The notes beneath the pieces are model-generated. The model had not been told where the DNA came from, made no database searches, and saw only the letters and a list, made by a program, of their open reading frames with translations. From assembly GCA_009599575.1 (NCBI GenBank), contig VWND01000075.1:558001-622000 (forward strand): a DNA stretch of 64,000 bases, read 5' to 3'. Of the stretch, positions 1-10,460 are shown piece by piece; the stretch's first letter is position 1, and every line of letters starts with the position of its first letter. The position numbers were made by a program, and so were the translations under genes. The DNA is from Blumeriella jaapii. Lineage: Eukaryota; Ascomycota; Leotiomycetes; Helotiales; Drepanopezizaceae.

Positions 1-764
1 CCAGACCAAGGGCAAGTTTGCCTACATACAGAAGACTTATGCTATTGCATGGAAGGCAAAGATTTGTTTGGCGCACAATATCCACCGTGGGGGTTCATCT
101 GCCAAAAATGATAGATTCACAGCTTCGGGAAAACGAAAAGAGGTGATCACATGGAAACACTAGTTGCCAATAAATCGCTCGGTGCTGCAAAAAGACTTAG
201 ACGTCCCAACTTGGATCTGAACGCGGTGGATGGGATGTCATTCGTCGGTCCGGGCCGCCGAGTCAAGTCTAAAGACGGCTCATGAGTATTCAGCTGCCAT
301 TCCCGAGCACCTTAAGTAGCTAGTGGTTATCACTAATGGTCGGGATCGTCAGTCGCGGCGTAACTGGAAAGTGTCTTGCATTTCGGATGCATTCTAACCT
401 ATCATATCACACAGAACGTCACTGGTCCATGGAGGCCTTTGGCACATAACGCGAAATTTCAGGGAGGACTGTGCCGACAAGTCATATCTCATGCTAACTA
501 ACGACTCGACTTCTCGTCGTGACTTCGTCCGCGTAAATGCATCAGAAGTCTCTGAAGCACGGCTTTGGTCATTGCCACATGCACTGAGGGGCAGCAAAGA
601 CAGTAGACGACGAGAATACATGAAGAGTCCAGCCTGAGCAGCCTCGGCCAACTGCAGTCTCAAGTCTCCAAACATTGCTGGCACAGAACGCCATCATCAA
701 GCGAGCATCCGCCATCACACGAAGAATTCGTACCATTGCATTCTCCGTGCGCCAGGCAAACCCG
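1..764. other. Intergenic, no supportable gene
   Basis: I see no convincing coding region, RNA gene or repeat here. A 96-codon open frame on the minus strand at 394-684 has no recognisable domain and overlaps the probable promoter of the DUF2235 gene, so it is not annotated. Confidence 0.5.
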
Positions 765-2813
765 ATGGACTCTCGCGTTCAAGAGCACTGGCGACCGAAG
801 GCATATCCCAGCCAGACATGGATCGATCACAGCATCGACGATTCCGTAGCGACTATGGCAGTCTCGAACGAAGAACCTCAGGTCCCTCTCCCTCTCAGCA
901 TCCGCGCAATTCGGGACTCAAATGCTCCGTATCGGCATGTTCGAACACTGGTGATTTGCCTCGATGGTACTGGCGATAAGTTCGATAACGATAATAGTAA
1001 TGTTGTTAATTTTGTGGCTTGCTTGAAGAAGGATGATCCGTCGCAAGTAACTTATGTATGTGAGCCCGCACCGTTGGGTCCCCGAAGCCGAGATACTCAC
1101 AGTTGGACTCCACTACTACTGTCTTCTTGAAGTGCAACTCTTTTCATGCTCACGTATTTCACAGTATCAATCCGGTATTGGTACATACGATGGCCATGGC
1201 CTTAAAGGCGGGATTTCCGCAGCAGTCGACAGTAAGCAAAATTTCATTCAAGTTCCGTTCTCCACGTCGCTCAAAGAGGCCTCATAGCTCGCCTATCGAC
1301 ATCACACATCCCCTTGCTTCCAAAACATCAAACTGATACGCTCCTTCAACAGTGGCTGTCGGTTCCGGCCTTGGTATCCACATCAAAGACGCCTATCGCT
1401 TCCTCATGCAAAACTACCGCGAAGGTGACAAAATCTGCCTCCTGGGCTTTAGCCGGGGCTCTTATACCGTGCGTTGTCTCGCTGGCATGCTGCACAAAGT
1501 CGGACTGCTGCCCAAGCACAACCGCGCCCAGGTGAACTTCGCCTACAACTTCTACAAGAACAATTCGCCCGAGGGATGGGCCATGAGTGCCGACTTCAAA
1601 AAGACCTTTTGCATCGACGTCAACGTGTACTTCGTAGGCGTGTGGGACTGTGTCGCGAGCGTGGGCTTTATCCCACGCAAGCTGCCTTTCGGCAAGACCC
1701 CGACGAACTCGATTTGCTTCTTCAGACACGCCATGGCGCTGGATGAGCATAGGGCCAAGTTTAAGATCTGCCAGTATGTGCATTCAAATCCGAATGATGC
1801 GAAGCGGACGCCAGGGTTGGCTGAGAAGGTTAAGGAAAAGGCGGACGAGGATGTTGGGCGTATATCGAGACTGTTCAGCTCGTTTTGGTGCAAAGCCCAC
1901 GCCGGGGATCGAGCAGAATGCCAGTGAGAGGAAACGCTCAGACTCGACTGCGAGGGAGAGGGACGGTGATCAGGATGAGTTGGAGAAGGAGTTTGAGAAG
2001 GCGGACCAGGCGAAGTCGACGCACAACCATAGCACGGATATCAAGGAAGTGTGGTTCGCTGGCTGCCAGTAAGTGTTTCCTTCTGTCGCTTTTGTGGCGG
2101 ATGCCTCCACATTCTCCAGCCCAGCTCAACTTCACCTGTTTCCTCCGCGTCTGGACCTTGGCGAGTACAACTAACTCTTCCACTCCCCCAGCGCTGATGT
2201 GGGCGGCGGAGCCGTTCCCAACGGCGAGCGCCACATGCTCTCCCGCATCCCACTCCGCTGGATGCTTCGCCAATGCTTCGAATGTGACACGGGCATCCTA
2301 TTCAACACCGGCGCGCTAGCAGAAACCGGCATCGATATCCCGACCCTGTGGCCCCTCTACCGCACTCCCAAGAAACCGGTCGTCGGACCCGCCCCCAGCA
2401 CTGTATCCGCCTTCGAGACCGGCTCACTCCCCCCTCTCACGCGACGCTCCACGGCTCTGGGCGTCGATGGCATGCCGGCGAAGGGTGGCGAAAACTTGAA
2501 GGCGAGCGCGCTTGACCTTTTGCCCGAGCAGGAGGAGGACTACTTCGATGCGCTGGCGCCAATTAATGACCAGCTGGTCGTTGCCAGAGGGTGGTGGGTC
2601 CTTGAGTGCTGGCCTGTGAAGGTCAGGGTGCAAAAGAAGGGGAGCGGGGAGTGGCAAAAGGTCGTTAGAATGAATATGGGCCGGTTCAGGGCTGTGAGGG
2701 AACTTGAGCCGCTGATGCATTGGACAGTTGAGAAGAGACTGGGGGAATTGGAGGGCAGGTATAAAATTAGGAATAGAGTTGACAGGGGGGCAACTTGGGT
2801 CGTTTCTGTGTAA
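765..2813 (+). CDS. DUF2235 (Tle1-like phospholipase fold) alpha/beta-hydrolase
   Basis: Exons read 765-1055, 1165-1231, 1353 to about 1810/1910, then to 2068, and 2192-2813. The motifs follow the DUF2235 family in order: LVICLDGTGD near the N-terminus, a YQSGIGTYD segment in exon 2, the nucleophile elbow GFSRGSYTVRCLAG, GVWDCVASVG, and HADVGGG spanning the last splice junction. The family is an alpha/beta-hydrolase fold shared with bacterial type VI lipase effectors; the substrate of the fungal members is not known to me. A charged Glu/Lys/Arg-rich insert precedes the HADVGGG block. The frame steps by one near 1810-1910; an 88-bp or 64-bp intron ending at CAG 1909 would solve it, but the donors (GTTAAG or GTTGGG) are weak, so a one-base error in the TTTT run near 1883 is also possible. 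Confidence 0.85.
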
Positions 2814-3511
2814 GAAATCAGAATGTGAGGATGTGGTTAACAGAAATTGATAATGGGAAGGCGGAGAACGACAGTTTCATGTTTATAATGGTGATACCGC
2901 AAGGAAAAAACTACGCTTCAAATCATGTAACCGAAAGAAAGTGAATGCTCTACTGCTGCCCCCAAAGTCTGCAATCCACGGATCCCTGCTAATCCAACGT
3001 CGTCCTGATGTCTGTATTATCATGAACTCGACCTGCGAACACCAGCAGACATCGGATCTTCTCTAGCTCACCTACAAATAAAGTATCCATTGCGCTGTAC
3101 TGTTACACCCAAATTCCAGTATTTCGGTACAACAGACCATGACGAGCCTGCAGCTTTGCTAGCCTGCAGTCCCATCAAGCCCCTTTGTTGAACTTCGGCT
3201 ACCGTAAGCGAGAAATTTTGCCAACCTCAGAGAGTAAGAATTATTTTTTGCGTTTGAGATAATTATTGAAAAGTGCTATGTACACAAGCTAAGAAATCAC
3301 TGTTACACAACTTGCACAATTTCACTAACCAAATGCAGCTCTGCCCAAAGCACTCGTAGATTCCACCCGCGCTGTAACGTCACGTAATATTCTGTAAAGC
3401 CCAATGTTCAGTATGCAATCAATCAAACCATCACAGCCCCCGACACCTAATCCGCACCCAAAGGTCCCAGTTTGCGATATAGTGATTCGGCTATTTGTTT
3501 CTTCGTTGGAT
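2814..3511. other. Intergenic between convergent genes
   Basis: This holds the 3' regions of the DUF2235 gene and of the oppositely oriented metallopeptidase-like gene. I see no further gene. Confidence 0.5.
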
Positions 3512-4400
3512 TTACTTGTACTCAGGATAACGTGCGTCCCGGATGTGTCTCCAATAATTTCGCATGATCCAAATGTCGAAGTCGGTAAGAGATCGGACAG
3601 TGACACCTTTCATGAGGAATGATGGCGCATTGGGCGATGTCCAGCCTTGGAAATCTTCAATGCCTAGTGTGTGGCCGAACTCTTGAAGAAAGATGACAGA
3701 GTCCGGAGTGCTTATAAAGTAATCAGAATTTAGCCGTTGTCCCCAATCGCCACCTTGGCCACCTTGAAAGCCTTTTGTAAGCCATAAAGACATATCGTAT
3801 ATCGCCTTTTCCCCACCAGGGCATTCTGAATAATCACCGTCTCGATGGAAAAAGACCACAGCGAGGATCACACTCGGGAATGCCGTCTTTATCCCCTGCA
3901 GTGTAAACGAACGGAAGCTCGTCAACTCCTTCGACCAAGGACCGGTCGCGAACGGCGTATCCGGCTAATTCGATCGGTATGTCTCCATATGGCCAGCCCA
4001 TAAAGTCTTTCATAAAGGCCATCCATTTATTGACGTTTTCAGTGAGACTTCGTTGAATGACCCAGCGGGCCCATCCCGACAAAACATCGTTCGATTCCCA
4101 GCGTATGCAGTACCTGAGCTTGCCATTCGCGGCAATAATGATATCATGTCCCCAATTACTGTAAACCTCCGGATGAAAGGTTTCGTGTTCGGGCAGGTGT
4201 GACAAACGATCCCAGGCTTCATCCAGCGGAGCTACCAGTTCCTTTGGCGGATCCCATGTGGTAATTTTAGGGGTTTGACGACGATCTTTTTTGCCCGCAG
4301 AAGTCCAGGTATTGGGGTTCTTGTGTTGATCATTGGGCAGAGTAACCGCGAAAGCAAAGCTTTGCAGGCTGGCGGCAAGGATAGCAGTAGAAAGCCTCAT
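3512..4400 (-). pseudogene. Secreted metallopeptidase-like protein, frameshifted, zinc site altered
   Basis: The ATG at 4400 opens a clear signal peptide (MRLSTAILAASLQSFAFAV). The frame runs to a stop at 3834, while the family C-terminus continues in another frame from about 3860 to 3512. The junction lies where CDPRCG should run into FFHRDGDYS, next to a CTTTTT run at about 3853-3858. Dropping one base joins the two, and no intron above 31 bp fits. The C-terminal part carries LQEFGHTLGIEDF, which matches the HExxHxxGxxD zinc motif of metzincin-type peptidases except that the first His is Gln (CAA). Both lesions point to a dead peptidase. A TATAAAA box sits at 4519-4525 on the minus strand, about 120 bp before the ATG, so transcription may persist. 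The exact family is not certain. Confidence 0.7.
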
Positions 4401-4518
4401 CTTTCTACCACGAAAGAAGTAAAAGGATTGTGAGGAAATAAGTTAAAGAGTAGAAGAATCGACCGGTGAAAGACCATGGGCACTGGGGTGAAAGTCAGAG
4501 AGCATGGAGGTGCTAATG

Positions 4519-4525
4519 TTTTATA
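4519..4525 (-). promoter_or_regulatory. TATA box of the metallopeptidase-like gene
   Basis: TATAAAA on the minus strand, about 120 bp upstream of the ATG at 4400, a usual distance for a fungal core promoter. Confidence 0.5.
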
Positions 4526-4724
4526 CTTGTGATACGAGAGAAAATCCTCCCCTCCCTGTACAGACGCTCCCCCCATCGCCATAGCCCCCTTGTGGTGTAT
4601 TGCATGAATACATGATAGATGAAACAATCGAGATATCTAAATAGGGAGTGCATAGGGGAGGGACGCAATACCATTGATTGCATAGATAGATTATTAAAGG
4701 TTTGAACGATAGGGGGAGCTGTAT

Positions 4725-4755
4725 ATACTGTACTGTACTTTACTGTACTGTAAAC
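4725..4755. repeat. TACTGTACTGTA palindromic motif pair
   Basis: Two TACTGTACTGTA-type blocks in close succession between divergent genes. The same TAC(T/A)GTAC core recurs at about 9.75, 9.84, 10.4, 28.4, 46.5, 47.1 and 53.7 kb. Confidence 0.6.
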
Positions 4756-4978
4756 AATAGATCAATTTCCTTGGAACGTGGTTGGATAGGGGTTGTTGTT
4801 GATATTGCTATTAATATTTGTCAAGCTTGGCAAGATGAACCAAGATGGGGCTAGCTCTCATCGCGGTCGGCTGAACTTATTTCCGGAAATTCGGTCGCCC
4901 TCACTACTGACAGATTCCTCGCCGCGACGACGACAACAACGTTGTTCTCACCGTCTCGGTTTTCACAAGACCACAACT

Positions 4979-5900
4979 ATGGATTCCCTCCGCGCAGCCC
5001 TTCAACCCATCACCCATAATCTGCCAGCTCCCATTCAAGACCTGGGCGTCTCTATCCTCGGCCAAAGTTGTTACAAAACTCTCCTCCACGACATCGACAT
5101 TTCCTCCCCAGCATGCCTCAAGCTCGCTATTTCCAAGGGCCTCGGCATCGGGATCATTGGTGCCTCCTCCATCGTCAAGGTACCGCAGATCCTGAAGCTG
5201 ATCAACTCGCGCTCCGCATCCGGCATCTCTTTCCTCTCCTACCTGCTCGAGACGGCGGCCTACCTCATCGGCCTTGCATACAATGTCCGCCAGGAGTTCC
5301 CGTTCAGCACATACGGCGAGACGGGTCTGATCATGGTACAGAATGTGGTGATTGCCGTGCTGGTGCTGCATTATAGCGGGAAGCAGAGCGCTGCAGGTCT
5401 GTTCGTTGCAGCGCTAGCGACGGGGGCATTTACACTGTTCAGTGAAAACCTGGTGGACATGATCACGTTGGGATACCTACAAGCTGGCGCGGGTGCCCTG
5501 GGTGTTGCTGCGAAGTTGCCGCAGATTCTGGCGGTGTGGCAAGAAGGCGGAACGGGACAGCTGAGCGCTTTTGCTGTAAGTGGCCGGTTGTCCGGTACAA
5601 TCTTCTTGAATTTGAGAAACGTTGCTAAGAAAATCATCGTAGGTTTTCAACTACCTCCTCGGCTCCCTCTCCCGCATCTTCACGACTCTGCAAGAGGTAG
5701 ACGACAAATTAATCCTGTATGGCTTCGTCGCCGGCTTCGCGCTGAATGCAGTCCTCGCAACCCAGATGGTGTATTACTGGAACGCGCCTACGAACAAGTC
5801 AACGCCGAAGGAGACGGCTCCTGTTGTGGCTAATTCGGGAAAATCAACGGCGACATCGACTCCCAAGGGCAAAAGTCCGACTACTCGCAGACGCGGTTAA
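4979..5900 (+). CDS. PQ-loop repeat protein, MPDU1/Lec35-like
   Basis: Two exons, 4979-5575 and 5643-5900, give 284 residues; the 67-bp intron is GTAAGT...TAG. The open frame runs further upstream, but this ATG begins the family-like sequence MDSLRAALQPITHNLP. Two PQ-loop motifs are visible, VKVPQILKLINSRSASGIS and AKLPQILAVWQEGGTGQLS, among several hydrophobic spans, ending in a basic Lys/Arg/Thr-rich tail (KGKSPTTRRRG). Members of this family are ER multispanning proteins needed to use mannose-phosphate-dolichol and glucose-phosphate-dolichol in glycan and GPI assembly. Length and motif spacing suit a full-length fungal homologue. It is transcribed divergently from the metallopeptidase-like gene. 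Confidence 0.85.
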
Positions 5901-6514
5901 GACCGCTGTTCTGATCCACTTTTGATTTGTTCTTCAAATATCTCGATTCCTGCCATGAACAGTTGCAGTCATTTATTTGAGCTCAGTACTCTATTTCAAA
6001 ATCTCACCTCGTTTTTCCATTCTGCTTGATTAAGCCAAGTAATCACCTTTTAGGTTCGTAGAATTTCTTGGTCATTCGACGGCACTGCTTTGATCTATCC
6101 GAATACGAACCGAACATTGTCTTTGGCCCTGTGTACAGTACTATACGTGACACATGCCACCTTCATATCTACAACTCTTCCTTTCGCTTCGGTATCCGGT
6201 AAAAAGTTTAGCGTATCGGACACCAGACTGCAGATTTGTCCTGCAATTGATATTGCGAATTCTCTTTCTGTTCCAAACAAGGTTGCTCACGCATCGAACC
6301 GAGCAATCACACAATCCGTACCGTTTACATGCTCTTTTCTTCGCCGTTTCAGCACCATGAAACATCGAAAAGTGAAGAAAATTATCTAACTGAAAATCAT
6401 ATGTACATCCATGACTAGCATGAAACGAAAAAAGATGTTATCTACAAGCTCGCTTTGAGTCACAGAGCATACCTTCTCCCTCTACCATCCTCCATACACA
6501 CACTCAATCACCGC
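5901..6514. other. Intergenic between convergent genes
   Basis: It lies between the 3' ends of the MPDU1-like gene and the FMN oxidase gene. Short open frames here overlap each other on both strands and show no domain. Confidence 0.5.
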
Positions 6515-7807
6515 TCACGGGGCCCATCTGTTAGGGGTCCAATTGACATATGATGGGTTGATCTTTTTCAAGTCTCCGAGTCCAATGTTCCCGGCATCGA
6601 GCGCAATCTCCTTCTTCAAAAGCTGCATAGCCTTCGCGACACCCTCGGTCCCGTAAACATTGGCGTACATGAATGGACGACCCACTCCGACAGCCTTGAC
6701 ACCGAGGGCCAAGAGCTTGAGAACATCGCTTCCGTAACGGACACCACCATCAGCGTACACCTCGATCTGCTTGAAGATCTGAGGGGCCTGCTGGTAGATC
6801 TCAATGGCAACTTCAAGAGAAGAGGGAGCACCGTCGACTTGACGACCGCCGTGGTTCGACAAGATGATGGCCTTGACGCCGTTCTCAACGGCGAGTTGGG
6901 CGTCCTCGACAGTCTGGATGCCCTTGGGGATGATAGGCAGATCAGTCAAGGCCTGCAGCTTGTGGAAGACCTCCCAGGTTATGTACGAGTACGAGGTATC
7001 GGCGGAGCCAACACCGTAGCGGGCAGCACGGTGACGATTTCCATCGGCGGCGGAATCGACTGTGAAGATGATGGCCTTGGCGCCTGCGGCTTTAGAGCGG
7101 TCGAAGATTTTCTTCGAGGCTTCAAGGTCGTCGTCGAGATACACCTGTTGAAAAGTCACCTGCCCGGTGCCGTCGGCAAGATTGACGGGGGGCTGCTTGA
7201 GGGCCGCGATCTGCTCCACGGAAAGAGTGGCATACAAAGCAGGCTGTCCTCGGTTAGCGTTGTGCCTGCGCATCACATTTACTAGGCGACTCACCATGTA
7301 CAAAATGTTCTCCTGCGCAGCAGCCTTGACCAGACCGGCCTCGCCCTCGGGATGGCCGTAGCCGGCGCGCGCACATGGCGAGATGAAGAACGGCGCAGAG
7401 ACGTTGTATCCGAGGATCGTCGTCGAGAGCGTGTTCTTGATATTGACGATGTCTTTCAGCACGCGCGGGCGGAAGGTGTAGCGACTGTACACCTCCAGGT
7501 TATTCCGGTAACTCCATTCTCCCGCCGCGCCGTTGCGATAGTACGTGTAGGCGGTGTCGTTCAAGTATCTACGAGCGGCCCACTCGAAGTCGGGGAGACC
7601 AACCAGCTTCTCGAGGGGTGGGAGAGTGCCGCCTTGGACGTCGCCAAAGACTTGCTCGATTCTGTAGCCGTGTCAATACGCATAGACCTACTTTTGCATT
7701 CAGTCTCGTTCAAGGGGGCATACATACCCAGTGTCAGCCTCGTTGAGAAACGGGCGCGTAGCAAGGACTGATGCCACGAAGGGCACTACGGAGAAAAATC
7801 TATGCAT
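6515..7807 (-). CDS. FMN-dependent alpha-hydroxy acid oxidase/dehydrogenase, predicted secreted
   Basis: Exons 7807-7728, 7661-7295 and 7243-6515 give 391 residues with introns of 66 and 51 bp. The 51-bp intron is supported because it joins ENILYM to PALYATLSVEQIA, the normal family reading, although the unspliced frame is also open. Family signatures of the glycolate oxidase/lactate oxidase/cytochrome b2 barrel are present: SPCARAGYGHPEGE, FQQVYLDDD, IFTVDSAADGNRHR, the catalytic His and flavin-binding Arg in SNHGGRQVDGAPSSLE, and the FMN phosphate loop YADGGVRYGSDVLKLLALG. The N-terminus, MHRFFSVVPFVASVLA, looks like a signal peptide, so it may act outside the cell or in the secretory path rather than in peroxisomes. 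There is no heme domain, so it is not a full cytochrome b2. The substrate is likely L-lactate or another 2-hydroxyacid, by inference. Confidence 0.88.
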
Positions 7808-9740
7808 CTTGACGAGTAACCGAAAGTGTCAACAAAGACAACATTGCAAGAATCAGCGCGCATTTATATCTATTCCAATGGCAAGAACCCCCCCCCGCAC
7901 CCTCCTCTCCTTCGTCATTCGCCATCCTCATCCGGGTCGGACATGACCATTTTTGATAGAGCTTGGCGGGCTTGGGGCAAAGGGGGAAGGTGATAATTCC
8001 GGAAGGTTGGAAGCTTTCCCGGTCCCCTCAGGGGTTGTGATGATCCCATGTCGATTGCATTTCTCGGCATAAAGGCTTGATTGGCGAGTTCAGCCCCCAA
8101 ATGCGTCCGAACAACCTTTGTACACAGATCTGCCAGAGGAATTATCAAAGCCTTTTTCCCATTTTTTTGGAGAACATGTAAAAATGTGGCGGAGGGCCAA
8201 GAAAGATGCTGACGTGGATGATTCTGCGCCTCCGGCTCTCCTCCGCCAGCGATCGTTCTTAATGTGTTTGCGGAAATGCCTAGTACATAGTAGTCGCAAC
8301 CCTCACCCCAAATTCTCATGCGGAGTCACAGTGAAAGAGTCAAGAGTCGTTGCGAAGGCTGGCTGTCCTCTATATCTCGGCGCTATTCTGTTTTCTCGCT
8401 CCTTACATTCTTGTAGCGAGCCGGCCTATCATGCTTGGGTAATGCAACTCGGTGCATTTTTAGAGCCTAGGTTTGCTATTCGCATTCCACAATAAACAAA
8501 AACAACCCATTGCCACCATAAACGTATACTATCTCTATTGTCCCCACCCCCCACGTTTTTCTTATCTCGAAATTAAATTACGCAGTTCTATTTATCAACT
8601 CCCTTCCCCCATCCTCTCCACATCTTGATCAAAGTGAAACCCCGATCAGAGCAGGGAATATTGCACGCAATTCTCGTCCGGTAAATTAAGCATATCTTTT
8701 AGACACCGGGCACTTGGCCCTACCAGGCAAGCGGTAAACTCCACCTGGCCAGGCTGTCATTGTACAGATTGAGACCTAGTCTTTCCGACGGCGGCGTTCC
8801 ATTGCGTCCGGTGTGCATGCTGCACGTTGCATGTAACATGGAGCCTGGCCAGGCTTGGCCGCCAGACTGTTCCGACTCACGGGAGTGCTCTGTAACTTGA
8901 AGGATCAGGGACGCGATACTGTTTCGGCTGATACGCCATCCTTCACATACACACGTCACACTCTCTAGCCGTACGGCCAAGAGCGCTATCGCATTGCGTG
9001 CCCCGTAATCACAAGCTTGTCTCGATATCGCGCTCATTCCGTCGGTTGCAAAGCGGTCTATGCTGTCTACGGACCTTTAGGTACGGTGTGGGTCTTGGAA
9101 CTTGTTGTCCTTGAAGAAGACAAGCAAGAGTGGGGACTATATCTTTTAGCACCTGATCTCTCGTATAAGTGTTTTGTAGTTGGAGGAAAGTCCTAGCCCC
9201 CGACGTCGAGTCGCCATATCGGCAATTCTTTTGCGCGAATAATTCGACGCTAGTACAGTCAAGTGTGATTGAAAATAAGCGAGACATGTGGAACAGCCAT
9301 ATTACAATCACAAGCCCTTTGATTGCGCTACATTCACTTAGAATTCAAAAGTCAAGTGGAAATGTGTCGTGTTTAAGCTGGGGTCAGAGAGAATCCATTT
9401 CCTGAAAGCTGAAAGGCATTTTTCAATTAAACACTTACGAGCTAACTGTACTCTCCTTGATTCTATTTCCAAATCTCCGGATATCTCTCCTCTGCTTGTG
9501 TCGGTCAAGGTAGGTCGAGCTACACAGGCAGCCAGTTTGACTCCAAGTGACTTCTTGATCTAGGTATCCCGCGCCGAAGTGTCTGCTTTTTGGGGCTATC
9601 CCAGACAGTTTTCCATCGGGACGGGGAGACGCGCCCAGCCCTGACAGGTAGAAATAGACGAAAAATTGTAGAAGCAAGATGGCGTGGGGCTCTCCGGCGA
9701 AGCTCATGTTCCCTGGCCGTCCTTGTTCTCGACTTCTTGG
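7808..9740. other. Intergenic, no supportable gene
   Basis: No domain-bearing open frame. Short frames on both strands shadow one another. The first part probably holds the promoter of the FMN oxidase. Confidence 0.5.
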
Positions 9741-9753
9741 CAGCCGTTGATGG

Positions 9754-9774
9754 TACTGTACATATTGTACAGTA
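9754..9774. repeat. Perfect palindrome TACTGTACA-TAT-TGTACAGTA
   Basis: Nine-base arms are exact reverse complements around a 3-base centre. The right arm runs on into a further CAGTAG copy. It belongs to the TAC(T/A)GTAC motif family of this window. Confidence 0.8.
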
Positions 9775-9840
9775 CAGTAGATGATATGCGTGCAGGGAGT
9801 GCCCGTCAGGGGCCGGCTATTCCTTCGGCTACGTATTTGG

Positions 9841-9855
9841 TACAGTACAGTACAG
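9841..9855. repeat. TACAGTACAGTACAG tandem motif
   Basis: Three overlapping TACAG units. The surrounding 200 bp has no gene. Confidence 0.7.
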
Positions 9856-10415
9856 AAGATACATTTGAGTACGAGTGCATCTTCTACCTCCCCCCTATTG
9901 AATCCACTATTTTTGCCATCGGATAGGGGGGCCCGCGGCGATTAACAGAATTGTGTTTTTCATTTCTCACAGGAATGACACAGGCAAGTAGCTGGCTGCC
10001 CCTTTCATCGGCCGTCGGATGTTAACCCACGTTGCCGTAGGATCGCCCTAACATTGTTACCAGTGTAGAGTTTGTGTACTGTACAACCTTTGGTCCCTAA
10101 AGCTTGGTCTTTTGCCCATCTGCCTGCGAGGCAGGTGGATGGAACGCTCGCTTGCTCCACGGCACTTTCACGTTCTGCAGTCCGACTTTCGGAGAACGGA
10201 GAGGAGGCGAAGAATGGAAGGTGGTCTGGATCCAGGCCGTGGAAGGCAAACTTCTGAGTCGTTGCAGTGGCAATCCTGGATGTTACAGTGCCTTGACAAT
10301 TGGCTGGACTGAAGCCGGCTCGGTAATGAATGGCAAAATGGCCTATCTGCAGCGTTTTCTATCCCGGGATTTATGAAACCGGCTTATCTGCCGTGATTGA
10401 ACATAGAGGTAGTAG

Positions 10416-10460
10416 ATACTGTACTGTAAAATCTCCGACGACGTCTGTTACAGTACAGTT
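10416..10460. repeat. Inverted repeat of TACTGTACTGTAA
   Basis: ACTGTACTGTAA and TTACAGTACAGT are exact 12-bp inverted arms around an 18-base spacer. Together they could form a hairpin in DNA or RNA. Confidence 0.75.

Noticed and set aside
394..684. 96-codon minus-strand frame near the left edge
   Set aside because: No recognisable motif; lies in the probable promoter of the DUF2235 gene.
7244..7294. Reading the FMN oxidase without its second intron
   Set aside because: The frame is open, but it inserts 17 residues that break the conserved YM-PALYA block.
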